Positions 8,776 to 15,972 are shown, counted from the first letter of the stretch. The stretch is DNA of 17,172 nucleotides from an uncultured Gammaproteobacteria bacterium (GCA_929200485.1 CAKMZU010000001.1:16510-33681), one strand, 5' to 3'. Made by a program: numbers and translations. The notes: generated from the letters alone by a model not told the origin.

Positions 8776-8798
8776 GACTTCCCGCCTTCGCGGGAGTC
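8776..8798. repeat. REP-like GC-rich palindrome between nusB and thiL
   Basis: The core CCCGC-CTTC-GCGGG forms a five-pair stem, extended by an A-T pair and GAC/GTC beyond a one-base bulge. The sequence, followed by CA, resembles the dispersed CCCGCGAAGGCGGG-type palindromes common in beta- and gammaproteobacterial intergenic DNA. There is no T-run after it, so it is not a standard rho-independent terminator, though it could stabilise an mRNA 3' end. A weaker TACTT-TAAA-AAGTA hairpin lies at 8752-8765. Confidence 0.5.
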
Positions 8799-8842
8799 CA
8801 TATAAAGCAACCCATCCTTGCCATCAATAAATAGAACGATCC

Positions 8843-9796
8843 ATGAGCACAGGCGAATTTGCATTAATCAAACGCTTTTTTTCTGGGCAGCAAATCACCC
8901 CTGAAACCGTCACACAAGGCATTGGTGACGACTGTGCCGTATTGGACACAACAAAAGTCAGCGACTTAGTTATTTCAACGGATACATCAATTGCAGACGT
9001 GCATTTTCCAGCAGACGCTGATCCTCAATTCATCGGCATTCGATGCCTTGAAGTCGCCGTGAGTGATCTTGCGGCAATGGGCGCTGTACCTCTCTACTTC
9101 ACTTTAAATGTTAGCCTCCCGTCCAACCACAATGACTGGCTTGCTGGATTCACAAAAGGATTATTTGAATCGGCTAACCGCTTTCCTATCACCTTAATTG
9201 GCGGAGATACCACCAAGGTTACCTCATTAATGCACTGCCAAATCAGTGCAACGGTTTTTGGGTCATTGCAAGGTCAGCCAGGCTTATACCGATCTGGTGC
9301 AACACCCAACGATCATATTTATGTCACCGGCACCTTAGGCGATAGCGCTCTGGGTTTAAAAGCGTATCAACAGCCCGAAGAATTTAAGGAAAGGGATCTT
9401 CAATTTTTATTGGATGCCTACTTATCACCCAAAGCACAAATAGAAAAAGGTGCAGCCCTTATTGGCAAAGCAACGAGCTGTATTGATATTTCTGACGGGT
9501 TACTCTCTGACCTTGGTCACATACTAACGGCTTCAGGCTGTGGCGCTGAAATCTATATTAATCAACTGCCTTTATCCACGGAACTGCTTAGATATTGCTC
9601 TAGAGAACAAGCCATTGAGTTAGCCCTCACCGGCGGCGATGATTACCAGCTTTGCTTTACCAGCCCCTTAAATCAAACTCAGCTAGGCATTGACAATATC
9701 ACCTGCATTGGCAATATAACGACAAACAGTGGATTGATTTTCATCCCAAAGACTTATACACCGCCAAATAAAACAGGTTTTGATCATTTTTTATGA
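8843..9796 (+). CDS. thiL: thiamine-monophosphate kinase
   Basis: ATP-dependent phosphorylation of thiamine monophosphate to the active cofactor thiamine diphosphate. The 317 residues match the AIR-synthase/PurM-like ThiL family: GIGDDCAVL with Asp29-Asp30, STDTSIADVHF around residues 45-55, LEVAVSDLAAMGA, a GGDTT motif, CIDISDGLLSDLGHI and LTGGDDYQLCF near the end. Metal-binding aspartates are all present. Only a weak purine stretch precedes the ATG at 8843; alternative starts would remove part of the conserved N-terminus. The stop overlaps the pgpA start as ATGA, so the two genes are coupled. thiL-pgpA after nusB is a conserved gammaproteobacterial order. Confidence 0.96.
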   Translation: MSTGEFALIKRFFSGQQITPETVTQGIGDDCAVLDTTKVSDLVISTDTSIADVHFPADADPQFIGIRCLEVAVSDLAAMGAVPLYFTLNVSLPSNHNDWLAGFTKGLFESANRFPITLIGGDTTKVTSLMHCQISATVFGSLQGQPGLYRSGATPNDHIYVTGTLGDSALGLKAYQQPEEFKERDLQFLLDAYLSPKAQIEKGAALIGKATSCIDISDGLLSDLGHILTASGCGAEIYINQLPLSTELLRYCSREQAIELALTGGDDYQLCFTSPLNQTQLGIDNITCIGNITTNSGLIFIPKTYTPPNKTGFDHFL

Positions 9797-10296
9797 AGTC
9801 TACAGCCTTATTTAATTTAAAAAATCCCGTTCATCTATTGGCAACAGGCTTTGGTTCTGGATTAAGCCCATTTGCCCCTGGGACAATGGGCACAATTGCT
9901 GCCATCCCTTTATTTTATGCGGCCCAAGCTGTTATACCCTTACAATATTATTGGGTATTTTTATTAGTAACTTCCATAGCAGGGGTTTATATCTGCGGCC
10001 AAGCAGCCAGAGACATTGGGGTACATGACCATGGCGGAATCGTGTTTGACGAATTTGTCGGGCTTTGGATTACCCTTTACGCCGTGCCTAACCATTGGGC
10101 TTGGGTATTAGTCGGATTCTTGTATTTTCGTTTTTTTGACATCATCAAACCTTTCCCCATTGGCTTATTAGACAAGTATGCTAAAGGTGGTTTTGGCATT
10201 ATGATTGATGACATCGTCGCTGGTATTTATGCATTGGCATTATTAAAGTTAACAACTTCCTTGTTTTTATACTTCAGAGAAGCATTAGGTATTTAA
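9793..10296 (+). CDS. pgpA: phosphatidylglycerophosphatase A
   Basis: Inner-membrane enzyme that dephosphorylates phosphatidylglycerol phosphate in phospholipid synthesis. The 167-residue protein has the family features: GFGSGLSPFAPGTMGT near residues 19-34, the acidic HDHGGIVFDEFVGLW motif, FRFFDIIKPFPIGLLD, and GFGIMIDDIVAGI near the C-terminus, with several hydrophobic membrane segments between. The ATG overlaps the thiL stop by four bases. It is convergent with the following minus-strand gene. If that gene's amber codon were read through, the two would overlap by 12 bases. Confidence 0.96.
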   Translation: MKSTALFNLKNPVHLLATGFGSGLSPFAPGTMGTIAAIPLFYAAQAVIPLQYYWVFLLVTSIAGVYICGQAARDIGVHDHGGIVFDEFVGLWITLYAVPNHWAWVLVGFLYFRFFDIIKPFPIGLLDKYAKGGFGIMIDDIVAGIYALALLKLTTSLFLYFREALGI

Positions 10297-10416
10297 CTCT
10301 TTGCTGACACCCTCTTCAGCAGCATTAACTTCGCTATTGTTTTTATCATACTCACATTGCTTTTTTTCTGCATCGATAAGCGCATCCATATTAACCGACC
10401 CGCCAAAGTCTCTACC
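10285..10416 (-). other. in-frame open extension beyond the amber stop of the first secreted-protein gene
   Basis: Directly after the TAG at 10417-10419 the same minus-strand frame stays open for 43 codons, starting GRDFGGSVNMDALID and ending KELNT before a TAA at 10285-10287. The composition (Asp, Glu, Lys, Asn rich) matches the preceding protein. It may be the lost original C-terminus, but an open run of this length can occur by chance. Otherwise the pgpA-to-gene gap holds only a weak six-pair hairpin at 10302-10321. Confidence 0.35.
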
Positions 10417-11139
10417 CTAGCTACGTCCTGGAAAGGGTGCAAGCAATGCTGATGCCATAATCGTAACTTCAGGCTCTACTTTAGCTATAGATTGACTGAA
10501 AACTTCTATTATTCTATTAACTTTCTCGCTAAACTTTTCCTTTTTCTGAGCTAGCCAGGGGCTTTCTCTAATGTAGCATTTAGTCGAGCCAAACGCTTGA
10601 TCTAACATTTTTTTGATATCTTCTCTACGATACATATTCTTGTTATAACTAATTGACTGCTGACTACATAAAATTAGCGCCATTTGCATAACATTTTCCA
10701 TTTCTTCATCATTATTTGCACATGTATCAACTTTACCAAGCAGTTGTCTTGCCCAATCATCAGCTGTATGAGTATATCTTTCCTCGCTATCTATCGGGTA
10801 ATGATTTCCCGAATTACTAGGAAATCCGGAAATCGCCATTTTAAAAAGTAAATATAGTGTGTTTTTTTCAAATGAATTGAGATCTTCTAAATTGGACTTG
10901 ATCGGGTCATTTGCTTGTTCATCATCACTTTCGAACTGGGCTGCATCATTTTCCCCGTTATTATTTAGCGCCTTTGTACTATCCTCAGCTGTAATACCCT
11001 CAGCTGTAATACCCTCAGATTTCTCATTATCCCGCACTAAAAAACCTTCACTTTTATTTTTAGAAACATCACCACCTGGCATTGCATAAATACTTGAATA
11101 GAATAAATTAAAAAATAAAAAGATAACTAAATATCGCAT
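10417..11139 (-). CDS. secreted protein of unknown family, copy A
   Basis: Encodes 240 residues from the ATG at 11139. That start is chosen over one 39 bases further upstream because GAGG precedes it at good spacing and because the paralog at 12419-11688 starts at the same point. The N-terminus MRYLVIFLFFNLFYSSIYA is a Sec signal peptide with a probable signal peptidase I cut after the second alanine-bearing IYA. The mature protein has an acidic, Asn/Glu/Ser-rich segment with a repeated EGITA, then a helical part with conserved DPIKSNL-DLNSFE and FKMAISGFP. No known domain is recognised. It pairs with copy B, and both face an MltC-like transglycosylase gene or its remnant across a shared-type divergent region. 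The amber stop may be premature. A role linked to the envelope cluster is an inference from position only. Confidence 0.75.
   Translation of the reverse strand: MRYLVIFLFFNLFYSSIYAMPGGDVSKNKSEGFLVRDNEKSEGITAEGITAEDSTKALNNNGENDAAQFESDDEQANDPIKSNLEDLNSFEKNTLYLLFKMAISGFPSNSGNHYPIDSEERYTHTADDWARQLLGKVDTCANNDEEMENVMQMALILCSQQSISYNKNMYRREDIKKMLDQAFGSTKCYIRESPWLAQKKEKFSEKVNRIIEVFSQSIAKVEPEVTIMASALLAPFPGRS
10984..11013. repeat. 15-bp tandem repeat inside copy A
   Basis: CTCAGCTGTAATACC occurs twice without gap (10984-10998 and 10999-11013), giving the doubled GITAE in the protein. The matching site in copy B also has two 15-base units, but diverged. Confidence 0.85.
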
Positions 11140-11171
11140 AGCGCCCTCAAATCTATTTGGTATATTATTAT

Positions 11172-11214
11172 TTGACAAAGTAATTTATGATTGTTCAAAA
11201 ATTTGAGATCGAAT
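11172..11214. promoter_or_regulatory. control region of the left unit, conserved with the right unit
   Basis: Contains TTGACA at 11172-11177 (plus strand) and ATTTGAGATCGAAT at 11201-11214, a one-base variant of the perfect palindrome in the right unit. A TTAGCGCTAA palindrome lies further on at 11268-11277. On the plus strand this would now drive only a pseudogene. It may still serve copy A on the minus strand. Confidence 0.3.
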
Positions 11215-11337
11215 ACATATCAAATGACAGATCAAGTAAACCAACAAAAATGATAAAGCTTCCAACATTAGCGCTAAGCTACTGATAATAAAAAACCTAT
11301 TTTTAGGATTTTATTTTTTTAAATAATTGGTTTAAGG

Positions 11338-11740
11338 ATGAATCTGTGCTTTTGCCAAATATCTCCAACAAAGCGCCCTGACGGATAAAGAAATTGAGAA
11401 AATCGCAGAGAAACTGCTGAAACAGAAACGACTCACCCAACAGACCCAGATAACGAATAGCAACAATCAAAAAATTTTCAGCTTAGACATTCCTCAATCC
11501 ATTAATAACCTAAAACAAATGCCTGAAAATCCAAACAGACCAATACTACAAAAGCAAATCAATCCACTGTTAGTTTGCAAGCTGCGCTTTTATCTTCGAA
11601 GAACGCGCAACCAATGAGCGAGGATAAAAACAGCTTATCGCAAAAAGCAAAAAGCAAAAAATCTGGAAAAAACCATTCACCAATAAGCTAATCATCACTC
11701 GGTTGGAAAACCCTTTTTTTTTGCATTAATTGAAACAAAA
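11338..11740 (+). pseudogene. MltC-like lytic transglycosylase remnant
   Basis: The first ten bases ATGAATCTGT equal the start of the intact gene at 12641. The sequence then jumps to the equivalent of position 13107 and follows the intact gene to about 13500 (for example LTDKEIEK, AEKLL, QKRLTQ, NNQKI). The missing 457 bases comprise most of the signal peptide and the whole N-terminal domain and leave a frameshift: from the ATG only 16 codons are open. Further indels follow, including an extra 7-base unit in a GCAAAAA run. The catalytic glutamate and everything after it are absent. The 3' end runs into the last codons of copy B on the other strand. It covers most of the space between the two secreted-protein genes and has no other coding content I can support. 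Confidence 0.88.
11640..11661. repeat. triple GCAAAAA heptamer in the pseudogene
   Basis: GCAAAAA occurs three times in a row (the last with one more A). The intact gene has GCACAAAGCAAAAAA here, so one seven-base unit was probably added by slippage, shifting the frame. Confidence 0.8.
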
Positions 11741-12419
11741 TATGCATAATATCAGGTCTTACTTCATCTATAGATTCATTAAAAGCATCTATGATTTTTT
11801 TAGCTTTCTCGCTGAAATTTTCCTTTTTTTTAGCTAACCAAGCGCTATTACTAATGAAATCTTTAGCTGAATCAAACCCTTGGCCTAACATTAATTTGAT
11901 ATCTTCTAGCTCATAAATACTCTTGTGATGACGAATTAACTGATGCCCATTTAAAATCAGCGCCATTTGCATAATATTTTTCATTTCTTTATCATTATCT
12001 GCAACTGCATTAAGTAACCCTCTTGCCCATTGATCAACTGATTCATTACACTCGCCAGTGCTATTTAACTGGAAATAAACTTCCTCTTCAGAAGTGATTG
12101 GAAATCCGGAAATCGCCATTTTAAAAATTAAATACAGCATACCTCTTTCAAATGAATTGAGATCCCTTAGATTGGACTTAATCGGATCATTTCCTTGCTC
12201 ATCATAACTTTCGAACTGAGCTGCATCATTTCTCCCGTCATTATTTAGCGCCTTTGCACTATCCTCAGCTACGCTACCGTCAGCTGTACCACCTCCGTAA
12301 TTTCTATTATTCTGTACAAAAGTACCTTCACTTTCATTTTTAGAAACAACATTACCTGGCAATGCATAAATACTTGAACAGAATAAATTAAGAAATAAAA
12401 AGATAACTAAATATCGCAT
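11688..12419 (-). CDS. secreted protein of unknown family, copy B, with chimeric C-terminus
   Basis: Encodes 243 residues, paralogous to copy A from the first residue (MRYLVIFLFLNLF, signal peptide ending SIYA) through the acidic segment and the conserved DPIKSNL-DLNSFE, FKMAISGFP and MQMALIL stretches. GAGG precedes the ATG. The last 17 or so residues (ILFQLMQKKRVFQPSDD) do not match copy A. Their codons are the reverse complement of transglycosylase sequence, equivalent to about 13448-13500 of the intact gene, so this end was created at the duplication join. The gene lies divergent to the intact transglycosylase gene, 221 bases apart. No domain is recognised. Whether the altered tail matters for folding or export cannot be told. 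Confidence 0.78.
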   Translation of the reverse strand: MRYLVIFLFLNLFCSSIYALPGNVVSKNESEGTFVQNNRNYGGGTADGSVAEDSAKALNNDGRNDAAQFESYDEQGNDPIKSNLRDLNSFERGMLYLIFKMAISGFPITSEEEVYFQLNSTGECNESVDQWARGLLNAVADNDKEMKNIMQMALILNGHQLIRHHKSIYELEDIKLMLGQGFDSAKDFISNSAWLAKKKENFSEKAKKIIDAFNESIDEVRPDIMHILFQLMQKKRVFQPSDD

Positions 12420-12451
12420 AGCCCCCTCAAATCTATTTCATAAATTATTAT

Positions 12452-12482
12452 TTGACAAAGTTATTTATTATTGTTCAATAAT
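12452..12482 (+). promoter_or_regulatory. candidate promoter for the transglycosylase-lipoprotein cluster
   Basis: TTGACA at 12452-12457 is a perfect -35. Possible -10 boxes are TTCAAT (16-base spacing) or AATAAT at 12477-12482 (19-base spacing). The -35 is kept in the left unit. The leader to the ATG at 12641 would be about 150 bases. Confidence 0.35.
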
Positions 12483-12493
12483 GTTCTTAAAAA

Positions 12494-12518
12494 ATTTGAG
12501 ATCAAATACATATCAAAT
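12494..12518. promoter_or_regulatory. candidate operator: ATTTGA-GA-TCAAAT palindrome plus extra half-site
   Basis: A 14-base perfect palindrome at 12494-12507 is followed by another ATCAAAT at 12512-12518. The same arrangement with one change occurs in the left unit, suggesting retained function. A second dyad, TAGCGTT/AACGCTA, lies at 12562-12584. No regulator is recognised. Confidence 0.3.
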
Positions 12519-12640
12519 GGTAGTTTCAATAAACCAGCAAAAATGATCAAGCTCCCAACATTAGCGTTAAATTACTAAACGCTATTGATAAAAACACGCC
12601 CTGTTGTTAGGATTTCATTTTTTTAATAATTGGTTTACGG

Positions 12641-13939
12641 ATGAATCTGTTATCTAAAACAATTGGCTTGGGATTTTTAGCCGCCTTCCTTACAAGCTCT
12701 CTTCAAGCGAACAATACCCAGCTGCAAGAATTCACAGCATACAAATCCGCTCTCCTTGATGAGTTCCAGACCTTCAAACGCATTCACGAAGAAGAAAGTA
12801 AAAAATATCGTCAAGCCTTAAAGAAATATTGGGATGATCCAGAGTTCAGCAGCAAAACAACCTGGGTTCAATATACCAACGGTGATCTTCAAAAAAGTCG
12901 CGTGGACTTTGAAAAAGGCGAGATAACCATTAGCCGCATTCAAAAGGCTGGCACACCCAAAAAAGACATTAAACAAGCCGTTATTGAATTACTAAAAACG
13001 ACCAAGCAGCAGGCGTTTAATAACGACAAACTCTCTCAATCGATTGAAAAGCGCAGCCTTGCGGAAGTAAAAAATATCAAAACTGGCAAGCCGTCGAACG
13101 AATCAGTGCTTGCTTCACATATTTCAAATAAAGCGAGCCTGACGGATAAAGAAATTGAAAAAACCGCAGAGAAACTGCTCACACAGAAACGACTCACCCA
13201 GACAACGAATAAGAACAATCAAAAAATTGTCAGCTTACATATTCCATTATCCATTGATAACCTAAAACCCATTAATAACCTAAAACAAACGCCTGACCAA
13301 TCCAAACAGGCCAATACAACAAAAGCAAATCAATCCAATGTTAGTTTGAAAGCTGCGCTTTTATTCTCGAAAAACGCGCAACCAATGAGCCAAGGCGAAA
13401 ACAGCTTACCGCACAAAGCAAAAAACCTGGAAAATGCCGTTCATCAATATGCTAATCAGCGCTCGGTTGCAAAACCCTTGATTTTTGCATTAATAGAAGC
13501 AGAATCCGCGTTTAATCCGCTAGCAAAGTCCCATATTCCCGCCTATGGATTAATGCAGATTGTACCGCAAAGTGCAGGTCAAGATGCCTCAGCCCTGATC
13601 CATGGAAAAGCTACTTTGTTGTCACCTTCCTATCTTTACAACAGCAAAAAAAATATTGAGATGGGCGTGGCTTATATTTATATCCTTTATTATCGCTACT
13701 TAAAATCTATCGATGACCCCGTATCCCGCCTTTATTGCACTATCGCCGCTTACAATACAGGCGCTGGCAATGTTGCTAAAGCGTTTACCTCAGGACGCAA
13801 TATCAAAAAAGCAGCCAAAACCATTAACCAAATGTCTTCCGATGACGTTTATCACCACCTAATCAAACACCTTCCCTATGCCGAGACACGAAACTACTTG
13901 AAAAAAGTGAATCGGCTATTACCTAAATATTTTGTTTAA
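12641..13939 (+). CDS. MltC-like membrane-bound lytic murein transglycosylase (soluble-signal variant)
   Basis: Cleaves peptidoglycan glycan strands to 1,6-anhydro products in the periplasm. The N-terminus MNLLSKTIGLGFLAAFLTS ends LQA before NN, a Sec signal cut by signal peptidase I; there is no lipobox, unlike E. coli MltC. Residues of about 28-135 match the MltC N-terminal domain (YKSALLDEFQTFK, WVQYTNGDLQKSRVDFEKGEITI). A Lys/Gln/Asn-rich linker of about 120 residues follows. The catalytic SLT domain (about 265-432) has FALIEAESAFNP with catalytic Glu288, YGLMQIVPQSAG, and TIAAYNTGAGNV, then a MltC-like tail with DDVYHHLIKHLPYAETRNYL. At 432 residues it is longer than E. coli MltC because of the linker. 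Only ACGG directly abutting the ATG resembles a ribosome-binding site. It heads a co-directional lipoprotein cluster, nine bases before the next gene. Confidence 0.9.
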   Translation: MNLLSKTIGLGFLAAFLTSSLQANNTQLQEFTAYKSALLDEFQTFKRIHEEESKKYRQALKKYWDDPEFSSKTTWVQYTNGDLQKSRVDFEKGEITISRIQKAGTPKKDIKQAVIELLKTTKQQAFNNDKLSQSIEKRSLAEVKNIKTGKPSNESVLASHISNKASLTDKEIEKTAEKLLTQKRLTQTTNKNNQKIVSLHIPLSIDNLKPINNLKQTPDQSKQANTTKANQSNVSLKAALLFSKNAQPMSQGENSLPHKAKNLENAVHQYANQRSVAKPLIFALIEAESAFNPLAKSHIPAYGLMQIVPQSAGQDASALIHGKATLLSPSYLYNSKKNIEMGVAYIYILYYRYLKSIDDPVSRLYCTIAAYNTGAGNVAKAFTSGRNIKKAAKTINQMSSDDVYHHLIKHLPYAETRNYLKKVNRLLPKYFV

Positions 13940-13948
13940 GGAATTACT

Positions 13949-14899
13949 GTGAAAAGGGTATTCAGCCTCATCCTTATTGGTGTTTTGGCAAGTTGTGCCA
14001 GCACCCCTAAAGTGACCACACCTAATTGGTATATCAACCCCATCGCAAACCAGGGCAACAAACTCTATGGCGTTGGTCAGGGTCTATCAAAAAAAGCAGC
14101 AAAACAACGAGCGCTTGAGGATATTCTTCAATTTATCAGCGTAGAGCTGGCAACGCAGTCCACATCGAGTCAAACCGTATCACTGGGTCAACTTAGCAGC
14201 TCATATAATCAAAAAAGTAAAATATCAACATCCAACATACAGTTCACTAAAGTAACAGAAGAACAAACAGCTCAATCGGGCGTTGATTACTATATGCAAG
14301 TCTCCGTCAATAAATCGGATATTGTTGATAGCCTGAATAAAAAAGCCAATAAGCATGCACGCGAACTTAAGGCGGCTGTATCAGAAAAAAATAGCTCCCC
14401 GATAGACTCATTGCTAACGCTTAATAAGCAGCAGAAGGCACTGAAAGAATTAGTGGAATTAACGCCTTTACTCTCATCCTTTGACCCCCATTATTCCGAG
14501 ATTGAACATGAACGACTTATCCAGCAGTTTATTAAAAAACGGGCGTCTCTCGTTAAGCAATTTTCAATAAAAATTGATGCTCCAGATACGCTAACCCCTC
14601 TCGTTGATTCAATTTATTCGTATTTCAATCGGCAAAATGTGTTAAAAGTTTCTGCAAAACCCGATCTGCTAATTGTTTTACGAGAATCCAGCCAACAATC
14701 GTCACTTTACGGCTCCACCACAGCCGAAGTCTCTTTAAATATTCAATTAAAGGACAGAAAGAACACCGTTATTTATAAAGAAAATGTTAAAAAGTCAGCA
14801 TCTTCTGTTACCTCTTTTGCTAAAGCAAAAACCAGCGCAATAACCCAGTTAGCTAAACAAGTTAACGATCTCAACTCAATCAAACACTTAGGATTTTAA
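13949..14899 (+). CDS. LPP20-family lipoprotein
   Basis: Starts with GTG at 13949, supported by AAGGAA at 13938-13943, which overlaps the transglycosylase stop. The 316-residue product begins MKRVFSLILIGVLASCAS, a lipoprotein signal with lipobox L13-A14-S15-C16. Residues of about 26-130 show the LPP20 pattern: PNWYINP, LYGVGQG, then an AKQRALEDI-type helix and a strand-rich segment ending DYYMQVSVNKSDI. A helical middle part follows. The last 100 residues form a second alpha/beta domain (PDLLIVLRESS, AEVSLNIQLKD). Similar proteins include the flagellar FlgP-type lipoproteins, but no flagellar gene is nearby. It likely sits at the outer membrane, facing the periplasm, with the next two gene products. 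Confidence 0.8.
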   Translation: MKRVFSLILIGVLASCASTPKVTTPNWYINPIANQGNKLYGVGQGLSKKAAKQRALEDILQFISVELATQSTSSQTVSLGQLSSSYNQKSKISTSNIQFTKVTEEQTAQSGVDYYMQVSVNKSDIVDSLNKKANKHARELKAAVSEKNSSPIDSLLTLNKQQKALKELVELTPLLSSFDPHYSEIEHERLIQQFIKKRASLVKQFSIKIDAPDTLTPLVDSIYSYFNRQNVLKVSAKPDLLIVLRESSQQSSLYGSTTAEVSLNIQLKDRKNTVIYKENVKKSASSVTSFAKAKTSAITQLAKQVNDLNSIKHLGF

Positions 14900-14916
14900 T
14901 AAAAAGGATCTTACCT

Positions 14917-15951
14917 ATGAAAATTGTACTCTTACTCATCTCCACACTCATTCTATTCGGATGCTCCAGTTATAAAATCAAAGGCGACATCCAAACAGAT
15001 TTTGCTAAAAAAGATATTCCTCAGACGGAATTTTTGCCATCAAAGGACAAAATCGCAGGCAAGCCTATGACTATCTTAGTCATGGACACTAAAGTTCAAT
15101 CAAAACTTGGCAAACAAGCGGAACTAAACTCTGTTGTTTCATCGAACATCGAAGGTCTATTGATCAAAAACAAGGTGAACCTTGCCGACCGTACCAAGGC
15201 AACCGAGTTAGGCAAGGAGCTTCAACTAGCTGAGTCCAAAGGGGTGTCCACCTATCAAGGTGAGCAAGTTGCTGACTATGTGCTTATCCCACATATTACC
15301 AGCGCGGTTTTTTCTCGTAAGTATCACGACGCCTACACAACACAAGACAAAGAAGGTAAAACCTACTATCACCCGCCAAGATGCGTGTATGAAGCTGATA
15401 CCACAGGTTTTATCGAAGTGTATGAAATGCCAGCATTAGTGGCTAAAGATCGCGTTGAGATTAAAGGCTATTCAAGCAAATCGACTGAAACCCGTCGTGG
15501 CTCCAGCTGCGGTTATTCACAGGATGACACTAACGCCCTAGTTGTTGCTGCGAGTCAAAAAGGCATCAAAAGAGAAAAATCCACAATCAAAAATCTGTTT
15601 GCCCCAACAGGCTATGTTGTTGAAATGCGCATGAGCGAAAAAGGCAAAGCCATCATTAAAACCACCCTAGGAACCGAAAAAGGTGCCATATTAAAAGGCA
15701 AGGTATTGATCAAACAAAAACGTTCTCAAACTAACGACTTGACCGGCAAGACTGATATGATTCAGGTTACTGTTGGCGAAGGCACCATCTCTGACAAACT
15801 TTATGGGCCTTATTCCTGGATTATTCTTAATGATAAAAAATCCAAGCTTGGCCAAATCCGCCTAGGCGATGAAGTGAGTATTGAATACAAAGATTCAATT
15901 TTCGATAAAATGAGCAATGGCGTCAATAGCTTCGACAAGTTTGTCAATTAA
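14917..15951 (+). CDS. CsgG/FlgT-like lipoprotein
   Basis: The 344-residue protein starts MKIVLLLISTLILFGCSS with lipobox L13-F14-G15-C16. AAGGAT seven bases before the ATG is a good ribosome-binding site. Residues of about 45-135 have a CsgG-type pattern: PMTILVMDTKVQ, a helix with SSNIEGLLIKNKVNLADRTKATEL, then ADYVLIPHITSAVFS. A central segment holds two cysteines (Cys156, Cys198) that could form a disulfide. The last 100 residues are beta-rich with a repeated glycine pattern (KTTLGTEKGAILKGKVLI and LGQIRLGDEVSIEY) reminiscent of the FlgT C-terminal domain. Neither match was tested by alignment. CsgG-like lipoproteins build outer-membrane pores or rings or activate penicillin-binding proteins (LpoB); which applies here is open. 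Flanking LPP20 genes support a shared complex. Confidence 0.72.
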   Translation: MKIVLLLISTLILFGCSSYKIKGDIQTDFAKKDIPQTEFLPSKDKIAGKPMTILVMDTKVQSKLGKQAELNSVVSSNIEGLLIKNKVNLADRTKATELGKELQLAESKGVSTYQGEQVADYVLIPHITSAVFSRKYHDAYTTQDKEGKTYYHPPRCVYEADTTGFIEVYEMPALVAKDRVEIKGYSSKSTETRRGSSCGYSQDDTNALVVAASQKGIKREKSTIKNLFAPTGYVVEMRMSEKGKAIIKTTLGTEKGAILKGKVLIKQKRSQTNDLTGKTDMIQVTVGEGTISDKLYGPYSWIILNDKKSKLGQIRLGDEVSIEYKDSIFDKMSNGVNSFDKFVN

Positions 15952-15972
15952 TCTAGAACACAGGGAAAAACC

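Larger units (their letters stand above)
10417..11740. repeat. left unit of a tandem duplication (secreted protein gene, control region, transglycosylase remnant)
   Basis: This stretch and 11741-13500 share the same order: minus-strand secreted-protein gene, divergent AT-rich control region, plus-strand MltC-like sequence. Similarity is evident in the proteins (for example DPIKSNL, FKMAISGFP, MQMALIL), in the control regions (TTGACAAAG, CAACATTAGCG), and in transglycosylase codons. The copies have diverged clearly, so the duplication is not recent. The join lies near 11740. Confidence 0.8.
11741..13500. repeat. right unit of the tandem duplication
   Basis: Holds copy B, its control region and the intact transglycosylase gene up to the point where the left remnant ends. 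The gene continues intact past 13500, so the duplicated segment covered only its 5' and central part, as far as can be seen. Confidence 0.75.

Noticed and set aside
10302..10321. TGCTGA/TCAGCA hairpin after pgpA as terminator
   Set aside because: Only six pairs, an eight-base loop and no adjacent T-run; likely chance.
11140..11178. Longer start for copy A adding 13 residues
   Set aside because: The paralog has no counterpart for these residues, the ribosome-binding GAGG sits before the inner ATG, and the signal peptide starts properly there.
12430..12457. Minus-strand promoter TTGTCA-17-TAGATT for copy B (also present before copy A)
   Set aside because: The -10 would lie only about ten bases from the ATG, so a transcript would lack the ribosome-binding site.
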